From Oceanicaulis sp. HLUCCA04 (lineage in GTDB: Bacteria > Pseudomonadota > Alphaproteobacteria > Caulobacterales > Maricaulaceae): a DNA stretch of 64,000 nt. The stretch lies in contig LJSH01000003.1 in the NCBI GenBank assembly GCA_001314625.1, positions 89,728 to 153,727 on the forward strand. Reading direction: 5' to 3'. The number at the start of each line of letters is the position of its first letter. The first letter of the stretch is position 1. Below are positions 9,105-17,859 of this stretch, in pieces. Made by a program: the position numbers and the translations under genes. The notes under the pieces are model-generated. The model was given only the letters and a program-made list of their open reading frames with translations. It searched no databases and had not been told where the DNA came from.

Positions 9105-10637
9105 ATGCCGTGCGAGACCCCGCTCATGAACTTGCCCGTTCCCAGCTTCGATTTCGAGATTCTGCGCCGTATCCGCGCCGAGTGGTTTGGCAATATGCGC
9201 GGAGATGTGCTGGCCGGGCTGGTGGTCGCACTGGCGCTGATTCCCGAAGCGATCTCGTTTTCCATCATCGCCGGTGTGGATCCCCAGGTCGGCCTTTTTG
9301 CCAGCTTCTCGATTGCGGTGCTGATCGCGTTCACGGGCGGGCGTCCGGGCATGATCTCGGCAGCTACCGCGGCAACGGCCGTCCTGATGGTCACGCTGGT
9401 GCGCGATCACGGCCTGCAATACCTGCTGGCCGCGACCGTGCTGGCAGGCCTCCTCCAGATTGGCGCGGGCGTGCTCAAGCTCGGCTTCGTCATGCGGTTT
9501 GTATCGCGCTCGGTACTGACCGGGTTCGTCAATGCGCTCGCCATCCTGATCTTTCTGGCGCAGATCCCTGAGCTGATCAATGTGACCTGGGTTACATATG
9601 CAATGGTCGCGGGCGGGCTCGCGATTATTTACGGCTTTCCCTACGTCACCAAGGCGATCCCCTCGCCGCTGGTGTGCATTATGGTGCTAACCGGGCTGGC
9701 CCTTTGGCTGGGCCTCGATGTGCGCACCGTGTCGGATATGGGCGATCTGCCCTCCACCCTGCCGGTCTTCCTGATCCCCGACATTCCGCTCAATCTTGAA
9801 ACCCTGATGATCATCCTGCCCTATTCGGCGGCTGTCGCCATGGTGGGCTTGCTGGAATCGCTTCTGACCGCGCAGATCGTGGATGATCTGACCGATACGC
9901 CCTCAGACCGCAATCGCGAGTGCATCGGACAGGGCATTGCCAATACGGCCACCGGCTTCATTGGCGGTATGGCGGGCTGCGCGATGATCGGCCAGTCCAT
10001 CATCAACATCAAATCGGGCGGGCGCGGCCGGCTCTCCACGCTGATGGCGGGGCTGTTCCTGCTGTTCATGATCCTGGTGCTGGGCGAATGGGTCGGCCTG
10101 ATCCCGATGCCCGCGCTCGTCGCCATAATGATCATGGTCTCGATCGGGACTTTCTCGTGGCGCTCGGTGAAAAACCTGCGCGACCACCCGAAAAGCTCCA
10201 GCTTTGTGATGGTTGCCACGGTCGCCACGGTGATTTTCAGCCACAACCTGGCCATCGGCGTCGGCGTTGGTGTGCTGCTGTCGGGGATATTCTTCGCATG
10301 GCGTGTGTCGCGCAATTTTGCCGTCAGCACGGTGGCGAGCGAGGACGGGCGCGAGCGTGTTTACACCGTCTCCGGCCAGCTTTTCTTCGCCTCATCGGAA
10401 GATTTCATGAAAGCCTTTGATTTCAAGGAAGCGCTCGACAAGGTGACGATTGACCTCTCCGCGGCCCATATCTGGGATCTTTCCAGCGTGGCTGCCATCG
10501 ATATGGCCGTGCTCAAATTCCGCCGCGAGGGCGCAGATGTCGAACTCAAAGGTATGAACGATGCCAGCCGGACGCTGGTCGACCGGCTGGGCATTCACGA
10601 CAAGCCGGGTGCGCTTGAACGCCTGATGGGCCACTAG
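9105..10637 (+). CDS. SulP-family anion transporter with STAS domain
   Basis: The protein has about 510 residues. The N-terminal two thirds are hydrophobic, with the SulP signature region [20 protein letters not shown] (about residues 40-60), followed by a cytoplasmic STAS domain at the C-terminus ([20 protein letters not shown]). SulP proteins carry sulfate, bicarbonate or other anions. ATG 9105 follows AAAGGCGGGG; ATG 9126 is an alternative 7 codons later. The stop codon overlaps the Shine-Dalgarno of the next gene, a universal stress protein, so the two are translated from one message. That pairing is seen in other proteobacteria and suggests stress- or nucleotide-linked control. Sulfate is not proven; bicarbonate is also possible. 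Confidence 0.88.
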   Translation: MPCETPLMNLPVPSFDFEILRRIRAEWFGNMRGDVLAGLVVALALIPEAISFSIIAGVDPQVGLFASFSIAVLIAFTGGRPGMISAATAATAVLMVTLVRDHGLQYLLAATVLAGLLQIGAGVLKLGFVMRFVSRSVLTGFVNALAILIFLAQIPELINVTWVTYAMVAGGLAIIYGFPYVTKAIPSPLVCIMVLTGLALWLGLDVRTVSDMGDLPSTLPVFLIPDIPLNLETLMIILPYSAAVAMVGLLESLLTAQIVDDLTDTPSDRNRECIGQGIANTATGFIGGMAGCAMIGQSIINIKSGGRGRLSTLMAGLFLLFMILVLGEWVGLIPMPALVAIMIMVSIGTFSWRSVKNLRDHPKSSSFVMVATVATVIFSHNLAIGVGVGVLLSGIFFAWRVSRNFAVSTVASEDGRERVYTVSGQLFFASSEDFMKAFDFKEALDKVTIDLSAAHIWDLSSVAAIDMAVLKFRREGADVELKGMNDASRTLVDRLGIHDKPGALERLMGH

Positions 10638-10649
10638 GAGGCCGTGATC

Positions 10650-11504
10650 ATGACCCACCTTATCGCCCTGGTTGATGGTTCGGCCTATGCCTCAAGCGTG
10701 TGTGATCACGCGGCCTGGGTCGCGTCAAAAACGTCTGCCAGCATTGAATTGCTGCATGTGCTCGGCCGACGGGAGACACCCAGCGCGCCCGTCAATCTGT
10801 CGGGCAATCTGACGCTCGGTGCGCGCTCTGACCTGCTGGAAAAACTCGCCGCACACGATGCAGAGCGGGCAAGGCTGGCGAAGGATCGTGGGCGCGTCAT
10901 TCTGGACGCAGCGAAAGCCCATCTGGAGACCGGGAACGCCGGCACGGTAACGGCACGCCTGCGCCATGGCGATCTCGTCGAGGCGATCCATGAGGTCGAG
11001 GCGGGCGCTGATCTGATCATTCTGGGCAAGCGCGGCGAGGCCGCAGACTTTGCCAAAGGGCATCTGGGCTCAAACCTGGAGCGCATTGTGCGCGCGGCCA
11101 ACCGGCCGGTCATGGCGGCATCGCGGGCCTTCCAGCCGGTTGCGCGCGCGCTGATCGCCTATGATGGCGGGGCCAGCGCCGACAAGGCGGTCGCGCATCT
11201 GGCAAGCGGCAAGCTCCTGCAAGGGGTGGCGATCGACATCGTGTCGGTGGGCGAGGAGACGGCAGAGCGGCGCTCACGGCTGGAGGCAGCAGCAGCGGCA
11301 TTGCGCGCGGGCGGACACGGCGTGACGGCCGAAATCATTCCCGGCAAGCCGGACGAGGCATTTGGCGAGCGCATCCGCGCGCGCGGCATCGGCCTTCTGG
11401 CCATGGGCGCTTACGGACATTCACGCATACGCAATCTGGTCATCGGCAGTACGACGACGGAAATGCTGCGTTCGTGCACCGTGCCGGTGATGCTGTTCCG
11501 CTAG
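10650..11504 (+). CDS. Universal stress protein with two UspA domains
   Basis: This encodes 284 residues made of two tandem UspA folds (about 1-140 and 150-284). Each carries the ATP-loop pattern: G-x2-G-x10-GS in LGKRGEAADFAKGHLGS, and G-x2-G-x9-GS in MGAYGHSRIRNLVIGS. Such proteins bind ATP and modulate stress survival or a partner transporter. AGGAGG at 10636-10641 fits ATG 10650 (8 bp) better than the in-frame GTG 10644. It is coupled to the SulP gene. The TAG stop (11502-11504) lies inside the left terminal repeat of a MITE-like element, so the element may have altered the original C-terminus. Confidence 0.88.
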   Translation: MTHLIALVDGSAYASSVCDHAAWVASKTSASIELLHVLGRRETPSAPVNLSGNLTLGARSDLLEKLAAHDAERARLAKDRGRVILDAAKAHLETGNAGTVTARLRHGDLVEAIHEVEAGADLIILGKRGEAADFAKGHLGSNLERIVRAANRPVMAASRAFQPVARALIAYDGGASADKAVAHLASGKLLQGVAIDIVSVGEETAERRSRLEAAAAALRAGGHGVTAEIIPGKPDEAFGERIRARGIGLLAMGAYGHSRIRNLVIGSTTTEMLRSCTVPVMLFR

Positions 11505-11775
11505 GGCCCGTCCTTATAAAGGTTTCGGGCGCGGCGCGTAGCGGATTTGGTGTTTGACAAGGAGAGACGGCCGCCGTGGAGCATTCCTCCACAAGGGCGG
11601 CTCGACGCTGTCAGGCGGAAAATCCGCCGCGTCCCAACATGGATATGGGCCAGATCGCCCGTTTTCTGCGTCGCGAAATCTTGAAAGGGGACTACCCTTC
11701 CTGCGGTTTCGCTCCTTGAACCGGACTATCTGGCCACATGCCGCGCTCCAAACCCTTGATGAGGACAGGCCCTAG
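11501..11775. mobile_element. MITE-like element with 33-bp imperfect terminal inverted repeats
   Basis: The left end begins CTAGGGCCCGTCCTTATAAA. The reverse complement of the right end begins CTAGGGCCTGTCCTCATCAA. The match continues to AAGG-TTTCGGGCGCGGC versus AAGGGTTTGGAGCGCGGC, giving about 33 bp with a handful of mismatches and one indel. Both ends are bounded by CTAG, which may be part of the repeat or a short target duplication. The 275-bp body contains no credible transposase; the 73-codon frame inside starts with TTG and has no ribosome-binding site. It fills most of the gap between the stress-protein gene and the zinc-finger gene. Confidence 0.7.
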
Positions 11776-11824
11776 GCGCGCGTTATGCTTGCTGTACCCG
11801 TCCGGCACGCTTAGGCCTGTCACC

Positions 11825-12181
11825 ATGACCACACCGGACAACACCGCTGAAGCCCTTGAACGCCATTATCGCACCCTGATCGAGAGCGAGCTGGCCCAGT
11901 TGCAGGCGCTTACCGATGCCGGCGGTTCCGACCGGTCTCCCGTCGAGCTGGACCAGCAGAGCATTGGCCGGGTATCGCGCATTGATTCGCTGCAGGTGCA
12001 GGCGATGGCGCACGCCTCCGAGCGCCGCCGCAACGCCCGCCGCGCGCAGCTGGTGGAAGCGCTCAAACGGCTGGAGGCGGGTGAGTTTGGCTGGTGCGCC
12101 GAATGCGGCGAGGCCATTGCCGGCAAACGCCTGGACATCGACCCTGCGGTGACGCGATGTGTGGAGTGCGTTTCGTCCTGA
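11825..12181 (+). CDS. DksA/TraR-family C4 zinc-finger protein
   Basis: This encodes 118 residues. An N-terminal helical coiled-coil-like region (about 5-85, rich in Glu, Arg and Ala) is followed by a zinc finger with Cys91, Cys94, Cys112 and Cys115 (C-x2-C-x17-C-x2-C), the TraR/DksA signature. Members bind the RNA polymerase secondary channel and tune promoter response to ppGpp. It is shorter than canonical DksA (about 150 residues), so it is better called a DksA/TraR-like protein. ATG 11825 follows the MITE-like element by 49 bp, so its promoter may lie in or behind that element. Confidence 0.88.
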   Translation: MTTPDNTAEALERHYRTLIESELAQLQALTDAGGSDRSPVELDQQSIGRVSRIDSLQVQAMAHASERRRNARRAQLVEALKRLEAGEFGWCAECGEAIAGKRLDIDPAVTRCVECVSS

Positions 12182-12333
12182 CGCCCGTCTGACTGCCTGT
12201 CCGGCCAGCCCGGCGGTGATGCGCGGCCTGAAATATGGCGGCGGGGGCTTGCTCTCTCGCTCAGTCCGGTGCTGGATAAGCGCCCGCCTTTCGGCTAGCA
12301 CTTCCATAAATCACAAAGAGCTGGGGTCCCCTC

Positions 12334-12849
12334 ATGACTAATTCCTCTTCATCATCCAAACCTGCCAAGGTCGGCATCCCTGACAATGGCGAGGATCTTG
12401 CCTTTTTCATGGGCGAGAAATGCTCCGTGGAAGGCGCTGTTCTCGACGTCGATGGCGCCGCCCGCGTTGACGGCCAGTTCAGCGGCAAGTTGCGTGCGGT
12501 ACACCTGATAGTCGGCGAGAAAGGCCACGTCGCCGGAGATATCTCCAGCGAGACGGCTGATATCATGGGCAGCGTGGAAGATACGCTGGTGCTGTCTGGC
12601 AAGCTGACCATCCGCGAAGCCGGCCGCATCGAGGGCACGATCACCTACGGCTCGCTGGAGGCCCATGAAGGCGCCCAGCTTATCGGCCAGATCAACACCC
12701 AAGGCCGGGCAACGCGCACCGAAGGCACGTCCTCGCTGAGCAATCTGCGCTCTGCGATCTCGCAGTCGGCGCGCGATGTCAGCTCTGCACCCAAGCCTGC
12801 CGAGACGTCCGCCTCCTCCGACGGTGACAGCACCGACAGCGAATCCTGA
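12334..12849 (+). CDS. Bactofilin family cytoskeletal protein
   Basis: This encodes 171 residues. A short disordered N-terminus leads into the bactofilin beta-helix (about 20-130) with the repeating pattern seen in FFMGEKCSVEGAVLDVDGAA, VDGQFSGKL and VGEKGHVAGDI. A Ser/Asp-rich tail follows. Bactofilins polymerise without nucleotide at the membrane and localise cell-wall enzymes or stalk machinery in Caulobacterales and Maricaulales. The next gene on the strand, 44 bp downstream, is a ParA-like ATPase, a plausible positioning partner. The 152-bp upstream gap shows no clear structure. Confidence 0.9.
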   Translation: MTNSSSSSKPAKVGIPDNGEDLAFFMGEKCSVEGAVLDVDGAARVDGQFSGKLRAVHLIVGEKGHVAGDISSETADIMGSVEDTLVLSGKLTIREAGRIEGTITYGSLEAHEGAQLIGQINTQGRATRTEGTSSLSNLRSAISQSARDVSSAPKPAETSASSDGDSTDSES

Positions 12850-12893
12850 TCCACGCTGATCTGGGTGGGTAAGGGAACCGGGACGGCACGGTC

Positions 12894-13592
12894 ATGACCT
12901 GCAACACGGTAATGTTCGCAAACGCCAAGGGTGGTGCGGGGAAGAGCACGCTTGCCTTCCTTAGCGCCATCCATTTCGCTGCGACATATGATTTGCGGGT
13001 GTGCGTGATCGATTTCGACCGCTTGCGCACGACCTATAATGCTGTGCGCCGGTTCGCCGGATCCGGCGTGCAATCCTATTATCTGGCTGATGAACATGGC
13101 GAGGGGCACAGGGTTGCGCCGGACGCTGTGCGCGCGTCGCTGCAGACACGGCGCGCTGCCAGTGATGTGCTTTTTGTCGATACCCCCGCCGGTTTTCCTG
13201 CTGACACGATGGTGCCAGCGATACAGCCGGACGCCATCTTCGTCCCGGTTTCGGTCTCCGACGCGGATATCATGGCAACCAAGGCCTATCTGCCGGAGCT
13301 GGAAGAAGCCGCAGCGCGCGTTGCCGAGACCACCGGCGTGCGTCCGCGCATCATGCTGGTGCCAAACCAGGTGTTCGCAGAAGATCAGGCACTGCGCATC
13401 CGCGATGCGTTCCGTGGCCATGCGGTGCGGATAGCCCCTGCGCTTGCGTTCTCGCGTGCTTTGCGCGAAGTCTTCCACTTCGAACCGGGCGACACCAATA
13501 TAGCGTCGGTTTATCTCGAAGATGGCGGCTTTTTCAAATGGATGTCGGCGGATATTTTCGCTCTGCGGCAGATGCAGTTGCGGCAGGGCTGA
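12894..13592 (+). CDS. ParA-family ATPase
   Basis: This encodes 232 residues. The deviant Walker A is AKGGAGKST (11-19), with both the signature Lys12 and the catalytic-loop Lys. Asp40 follows in VCVIDFD, and Walker B is DVLFVDTPAG with Asp96. These P-loop ATPases form ATP-sandwich dimers that position DNA or protein cargo on the nucleoid or membrane. No ParB gene is adjacent, so chromosome segregation is unlikely. The neighbours (bactofilin upstream, lipoprotein hydrolase overlapping its 3' end by 55 bp) suggest an envelope- or cargo-positioning role. The sequence is not MipZ-like beyond the ATPase core. Confidence 0.87.
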   Translation: MTCNTVMFANAKGGAGKSTLAFLSAIHFAATYDLRVCVIDFDRLRTTYNAVRRFAGSGVQSYYLADEHGEGHRVAPDAVRASLQTRRAASDVLFVDTPAGFPADTMVPAIQPDAIFVPVSVSDADIMATKAYLPELEEAAARVAETTGVRPRIMLVPNQVFAEDQALRIRDAFRGHAVRIAPALAFSRALREVFHFEPGDTNIASVYLEDGGFFKWMSADIFALRQMQLRQG

Positions 13593-14737
13593 ACGGGCTG
13601 CGTGCCGGGCTGTGCGCGGGCCTTGTGCTGGCAGCGGCCAGCGCGTGCGCGCCTACACTCAGAGTGTCCGACTTTGCCGAGCTGCCGCCCGAAGCCGGCC
13701 AGCAGCCGATACTCGTCGTGTCAGGCCGTGCGCCGACCGGGGATTCGGTGCTGTATAGCCGGGAGCGTTCAGCCACGCTGAGCTATGGCCTGCACATGGT
13801 ATCCATTCCACCAGACCGTGAACCCGGCCGCATCAATTATCCGCGCGGCACGCCCGATCCGATGCGCCACTTCACGCTGGCCTATGCAGAGCCGATCGGG
13901 AGCGAGGCCCTGTTCATCGAGGCGCTTGACCGCAGGCTGTCCCAGCTTGATGAGGCCGAACGCACCCTCGTCATTTTCGTGCATGGCTATAATGAGAGCT
14001 TTGGCAGCGGACTGTTCCGCTTTGCCCAGATGATGCATGATTTCGAGATACCGGGCGTGCCGTTGTACTTTGCCTGGCCAAGTGCCGGTGATCCGCGCTT
14101 TTATGCTTATGATATGGACAGCGTATTCATCAGCCGCGACGGGTTTGCCGAAACATTGCGCCTGGCATCGCGTGCGCAGGCTGACCGCATCATGATCATT
14201 GCCCATTCCATGGGCTCGATGCTGACACTGGAGGCATTGCGTGATCTCTCCGAGGCGAATGACATCGCTGTCTTGTCGCGTATCGGCCAGGTGGCCATGA
14301 TCTCGCCAGACTTGGGCATTGATGTGTTCCGCAGCCAGCTGGCCGTCATCGGCGATGTCGCCGACATTGATTTTGTCGCCTTTACCTCGACCCGCGACCG
14401 GGCCTTACAAGCCTCGGCCGCACTGCGCGGGCAGGCAGACCGGCTTGGGTCGCTCAGGTCCATAGAGGAGGTATCGGACTTGCGCCTTACCGTTGTGGAT
14501 GTTTCCGGCTTCGACACGGCTGATCCGCTGCGGCACTCGACGCTGACCATGTCACCCGAACTTATTGCCCTGTTCTCCGGCACGCGTGATTTCGGCGTCG
14601 AGCCGACGCCGCACGCGGGGAGGGTGCGCGGTCCGCTGACCCTGACCATCAATGTCGTGCGTCAGGCGACCGAGATCATTCTGGCACCCGCCGCCGCTGC
14701 GGCGGATGTTCTGGAAGGCTCCGGCGCGCGTCAGTAA
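13538..14737 (+). CDS. Alpha/beta-hydrolase lipoprotein (DUF900/esterase-like)
   Basis: This encodes 399 residues. A signal segment leads to a lipobox-like AASAC with Cys37. The hydrolase core shows VIFVHGYNE (146-153, oxyanion loop) and the nucleophile elbow AHSMGS with Ser224, the pattern of DUF900 serine hydrolases. It is probably an envelope-anchored esterase or lipase of unknown substrate. The only ATG in frame (13538) lies inside the ParA gene, giving a 55-bp overlap in another frame, so coupled expression is likely. The signal peptide is unusually long from this start; a later non-ATG start cannot be excluded. It ends 3 bp from the convergent AbgT gene. Confidence 0.82.
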   Translation: MDVGGYFRSAADAVAAGLNGLRAGLCAGLVLAAASACAPTLRVSDFAELPPEAGQQPILVVSGRAPTGDSVLYSRERSATLSYGLHMVSIPPDREPGRINYPRGTPDPMRHFTLAYAEPIGSEALFIEALDRRLSQLDEAERTLVIFVHGYNESFGSGLFRFAQMMHDFEIPGVPLYFAWPSAGDPRFYAYDMDSVFISRDGFAETLRLASRAQADRIMIIAHSMGSMLTLEALRDLSEANDIAVLSRIGQVAMISPDLGIDVFRSQLAVIGDVADIDFVAFTSTRDRALQASAALRGQADRLGSLRSIEEVSDLRLTVVDVSGFDTADPLRHSTLTMSPELIALFSGTRDFGVEPTPHAGRVRGPLTLTINVVRQATEIILAPAAAAADVLEGSGARQ

Positions 14738-14740
14738 GGA

Positions 14741-16372
14741 TCAGCCAGCGGGCAGCTGGTAATAGGTGGGCGAGCCGGGTCCCACAGGCATGCCCAGCAC
14801 GAAGGTCCACAGGAAGAACAGCGCCGTCCACGTTACCAGGAAGAACATCGAATAGGGCAGCATCATCGCAATGACGGTGCCGATGCCGAGATTTTTGTCG
14901 TAGCGCGTCATCCAGGCCAGGATCAGGCCGAAATAGCTCATCATGGGCGTGATGATATTGGTCGATGAATCGCCGATCCGGTAAGCGGCCTGAATGACTT
15001 CTGGCGAATACCCGACCAGCATCAGCATCGGCACGAAGATCGGCGCGGTAACCGCCCATTGCGCGCTGGCAGAGCCCAGCATCAGGTTCACAACGCAGCA
15101 CATGAAGATGAAGCCGATGAAGATGGCCGGCCCTGTCAGGCCGCTATCGGTGAGGACTTGCGCGCCAAGCACGGCAAATATCGCGCCAAGGTTTGACCAG
15201 CCGAAGAACGCGACGAACTGGGCGGCGAAAAAGACCAGCACGATATAGAGGCCGAGGGTGGAGATGGCCGATGCCATCGCCTCGATTACATCACGGTCGT
15301 TCTTCATCGTCCCGGCAGCGCGGCCATAGGCAAAGCCGGTAATGACGAAGAACACGAAAATCCACGTCACGAAGCCGGTGAAGAAGGGCGCCTGCTGGAA
15401 GATGGAGCCTGTATCGGGATTGCGCAGGCTGCCCCAGCCAGGCAGCCACGCCGCAAGATCAATGTCGGGCATCAGCGTCCAGACCATCGCGGCGAACACG
15501 GCCAACGTGGCGATGCCCGCCCACATGAGGCCCTTTTTCTCCTGACCGGAGACAGGCTGCATCATCTTGTCGTCAAGCACGGCCGGATCGGCGCGGCTGG
15601 TATCGTATGGCCCCAGCTTGGGCTCGACGATGAAGATCGTGACCAGCGAACCTACCAGCGTGATGAGGAAGGTGCTCACCACCATGAAATACCAGTTCGC
15701 CGGCGCCGCTACGACATAGGCCGGGTCGATGAGCTGGGCAGCCTCGGTGGTGATGCCGGCCAGCAGTGGATCAATGGTTCCGATGAGCAGGTTGGCGCTA
15801 TAGCCTCCCGACGTTCCGGCAAAGGCGGCGGCCATGCCCGCCAGCGGGTGGCGTCCCAGCGCGTAGAACACCGCTCCGGCCAGCGGAACCAGCACCACAT
15901 AGCCCATTTCAGATGCCGTGTTGGACAGCACACCGGCAAACACTACCGCCACCGTGACGGTGTGGCGGTTGGCGCCGAGTACGATCGAGCGCACGGCAGC
16001 AGACAAAAGGCCGGATTTCTCTGCCACGCCGACGCCCAGCATCGCCACCAGCACGACACCCAGCGGTGCAAAGTTGGTGAAATTGGTGGTCAGGCTGGTG
16101 AAGATGCGCCGGAAGCCATCTTCGTTCATCAGGCTGACCGCGCTGATCATGCCATCGGCGGAGCGCCCGCGTGCGCCCTCCGGGCGCGGATCTTCCACGC
16201 TCAGCCCCATCAGGTCGCCAAACAGGCCCGACGCCAGGATCATCAGGCCGGCCAGAAGCGCGAACAGGGTAACCGGGTGGGGCAGAAGATTGCCCAGCCA
16301 TTCCACGCCATCCAGAAAGCGGGTGAATGCACCGCGCTTTTCAGCGCGTGTCTCGGGGCTTATCTCTGTCAC
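14741..16372 (-). CDS. AbgT-family transporter
   Basis: This encodes 543 residues, polytopic, with the AbgT family start (GVEWLGNLLPHPVTLFALLA) and conserved inner regions such as NFTNFAPLGVVLVAMLGVGVAE, TSGGYSANLLIG and SSTNIITPMMSYFGLI. AbgT proteins take up p-aminobenzoyl-glutamate or, in some species, export sulfonamides and folate catabolites. The start is GTG 16372, preceded by AGAGAGC on its strand; no ATG lies nearer. No abgA or abgB peptidase gene is adjacent, so uptake followed by hydrolysis is not shown here. Confidence 0.9.
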   Translation of the reverse strand: MTEISPETRAEKRGAFTRFLDGVEWLGNLLPHPVTLFALLAGLMILASGLFGDLMGLSVEDPRPEGARGRSADGMISAVSLMNEDGFRRIFTSLTTNFTNFAPLGVVLVAMLGVGVAEKSGLLSAAVRSIVLGANRHTVTVAVVFAGVLSNTASEMGYVVLVPLAGAVFYALGRHPLAGMAAAFAGTSGGYSANLLIGTIDPLLAGITTEAAQLIDPAYVVAAPANWYFMVVSTFLITLVGSLVTIFIVEPKLGPYDTSRADPAVLDDKMMQPVSGQEKKGLMWAGIATLAVFAAMVWTLMPDIDLAAWLPGWGSLRNPDTGSIFQQAPFFTGFVTWIFVFFVITGFAYGRAAGTMKNDRDVIEAMASAISTLGLYIVLVFFAAQFVAFFGWSNLGAIFAVLGAQVLTDSGLTGPAIFIGFIFMCCVVNLMLGSASAQWAVTAPIFVPMLMLVGYSPEVIQAAYRIGDSSTNIITPMMSYFGLILAWMTRYDKNLGIGTVIAMMLPYSMFFLVTWTALFFLWTFVLGMPVGPGSPTYYQLPAG

Positions 16373-16454
16373 GCGAAGCTCTCTTTTGTCATGAAGAAGA
16401 GGACCACCATGCCCGGCAGGGCTGTAAAGGTCCAGAAAGTGCGCTGCGGTGCGC

Positions 16455-16913
16455 CTAGGCGCTCACGGGCGGCTCGTGGTCAGGCTCTGGCGTGTCGGCG
16501 AGCACTGGGCCGTCGCTTGCTTCGGGTATCCAGATCCATATCTGGCCGTCAGTATCGCGAACGGGATAGCGCAAGACCCGGATCCTGCCGATATCCATTT
16601 CCTGGCCTTCGACCAGGCACGGTATCGCCTGGCAGGCGCCGTCGGGTCCGAACCGCCAGCCATGATAGGGGCATTCGATCTGCGGCACGTCGAGTGTCTT
16701 GCCGTCGATTACACTGCCCTCGGCGCACAGCCGCCCGGCGGACAGCAGAACACCGCGGTGCGGGCACAGATCGCGCAGCGCAAAGACGCCGCCGCCGCGC
16801 GTGCGCGAGATCACAACCGGCTCCCCCAGAAACACCTTGTGTACCATGCGGCCGCGTTTCAGCGCCCGCGATGGCATCGCTCGGTTCCAGGCATTGCGCT
16901 GAAAATCGGTCAC
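16455..16913 (-). CDS. Rieske [2Fe-2S] domain-only protein
   Basis: This encodes 152 residues. It opens like a Rieske oxygenase (QRNAWNRAMPSRALKRGRM), then shows the cluster ligands Cys50-x-His52 (CPHRG) and Cys81-x2-His84 (CPYHGW), and stops soon after IWIWIPEAS. The catalytic mononuclear-iron domain of oxygenases is absent. The longer frame from 17162 overlaps the TetR gene. GTG 16913 was chosen because GGAG lies 7 bp before it and the N-terminus then matches the family. It probably transfers electrons to a separate oxygenase or is a remnant. A paralogous protein with the opposite defect (catalytic site without cluster) lies at 31624-32568. Confidence 0.85.
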   Translation of the reverse strand: MTDFQRNAWNRAMPSRALKRGRMVHKVFLGEPVVISRTRGGGVFALRDLCPHRGVLLSAGRLCAEGSVIDGKTLDVPQIECPYHGWRFGPDGACQAIPCLVEGQEMDIGRIRVLRYPVRDTDGQIWIWIPEASDGPVLADTPEPDHEPPVSA

Positions 16914-16977
16914 GGGCAGGCTCCGCCACAATGCTGATCTGATATGCGCGCTGTTATGAGATGAAGTCCGGTCCTGT

Positions 16978-17592
16978 TCAAGCGCGCGGCCCGGCTCCGC
17001 GCGAAAACAGGGCGATGAGATCAGCGAAAAACGCGTCCATGGCCAGCGGGCGGGACTCGTCTCCGTGCAGGAGGCGCTGGTGAAGGATGGCAAACAGCAT
17101 GGTGGAGTAGAGCGCAAGCGCGCCGTGACGCACACGGTCTGGATGGTTGCCGTCCGGGTCAATGCCGGGGGCCAGCCGCGTCTCGATTGCTTTCAGGGAG
17201 GGTTCGACCACTATGTCGAGATAGGCCCGCGCTACCACCGGATCATGGATGGATTCCACCAGTGCGAAGGCATGCGCCTGGACAAAGAGGGAATTGTCAA
17301 AGCCCTGCAGCGCCAGATCGAGATAGCCTTTTACCGATTCTCCCAGATCTGCGACGGGTTCGGCCGACCGGCCCAGCCAGCTATTCGCCTGGCGGGCGAA
17401 ATGATGCAGGATCGCGATGACCACGCCCTGCCGGTTCGTGAAGAAATGGCGAAGCGTCGGCTCCGACACCCCGGCCCTGATGGCAAACTGGCGCAAGGAG
17501 ACAGGGCCCGAACGGTCGGCTATCGCCGCCACCGACAGCATGTCCAGCAACTCTCTCTGGCGGTCGGAATGCAGGACGGGCGATGCGGTCAT
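16978..17592 (-). CDS. TetR-family transcriptional regulator
   Basis: This encodes 204 residues. An N-terminal helix-turn-helix (SLRQFAIRAGVSEPTLRHFF, about residues 32-51) is followed by an all-helical ligand-binding domain. ATG 17592 has GGAGACGGCC just upstream, preferred over the longer frame at 17640. It lies 64 bp upstream of the Rieske-only gene on the same strand and is divergent from the outer-membrane barrel gene, so either could be its target. The ligand is unknown. Confidence 0.88.
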   Translation of the reverse strand: MTASPVLHSDRQRELLDMLSVAAIADRSGPVSLRQFAIRAGVSEPTLRHFFTNRQGVVIAILHHFARQANSWLGRSAEPVADLGESVKGYLDLALQGFDNSLFVQAHAFALVESIHDPVVARAYLDIVVEPSLKAIETRLAPGIDPDGNHPDRVRHGALALYSTMLFAILHQRLLHGDESRPLAMDAFFADLIALFSRGAGPRA

Positions 17593-17803
17593 GGCCGTCT
17601 CCGTTGAAAGGCTTGCGGCGTGCGGGCTGTCGGGCCCCAAGGCCGGGTGCAGGGAATCGGCCCGGTACCAGCGTGTTCAATAAGACAATTCATCTACCGG
17701 TGCACGCAAGGCTTTTAACCCCGGCAGCGGCTACGGCGCGCGCCCGGTGATTGCGGCCACGACGGCTTAAAAATTACACTCCTGCCCTTGTCGTGCTTAT
17801 CGT

Positions 17804-17821
17804 CTATTGCATATGCGATAG
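17804..17821. promoter_or_regulatory. Near-perfect 18-bp palindrome, candidate operator
   Basis: CTATTGCAT/ATGCGATAG is a 9-9 palindrome with one mismatched pair. It lies in the 267-bp divergent region between the TetR gene and the outer-membrane protein gene, 39 bp before the latter's start. Its place and symmetry suit a dimeric regulator, possibly the adjacent TetR protein, but no binding data can be read from sequence. Confidence 0.4.
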
Positions 17822-17859
17822 AGCAATATCTTCCCAACCCCCAAGAAAGGGAGAATGAG

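Noticed and set aside
11554-11775. 73-codon frame starting with TTG
   Set aside because: It lies entirely within the MITE-like element, ends in its terminal repeat and has no plausible start signal.
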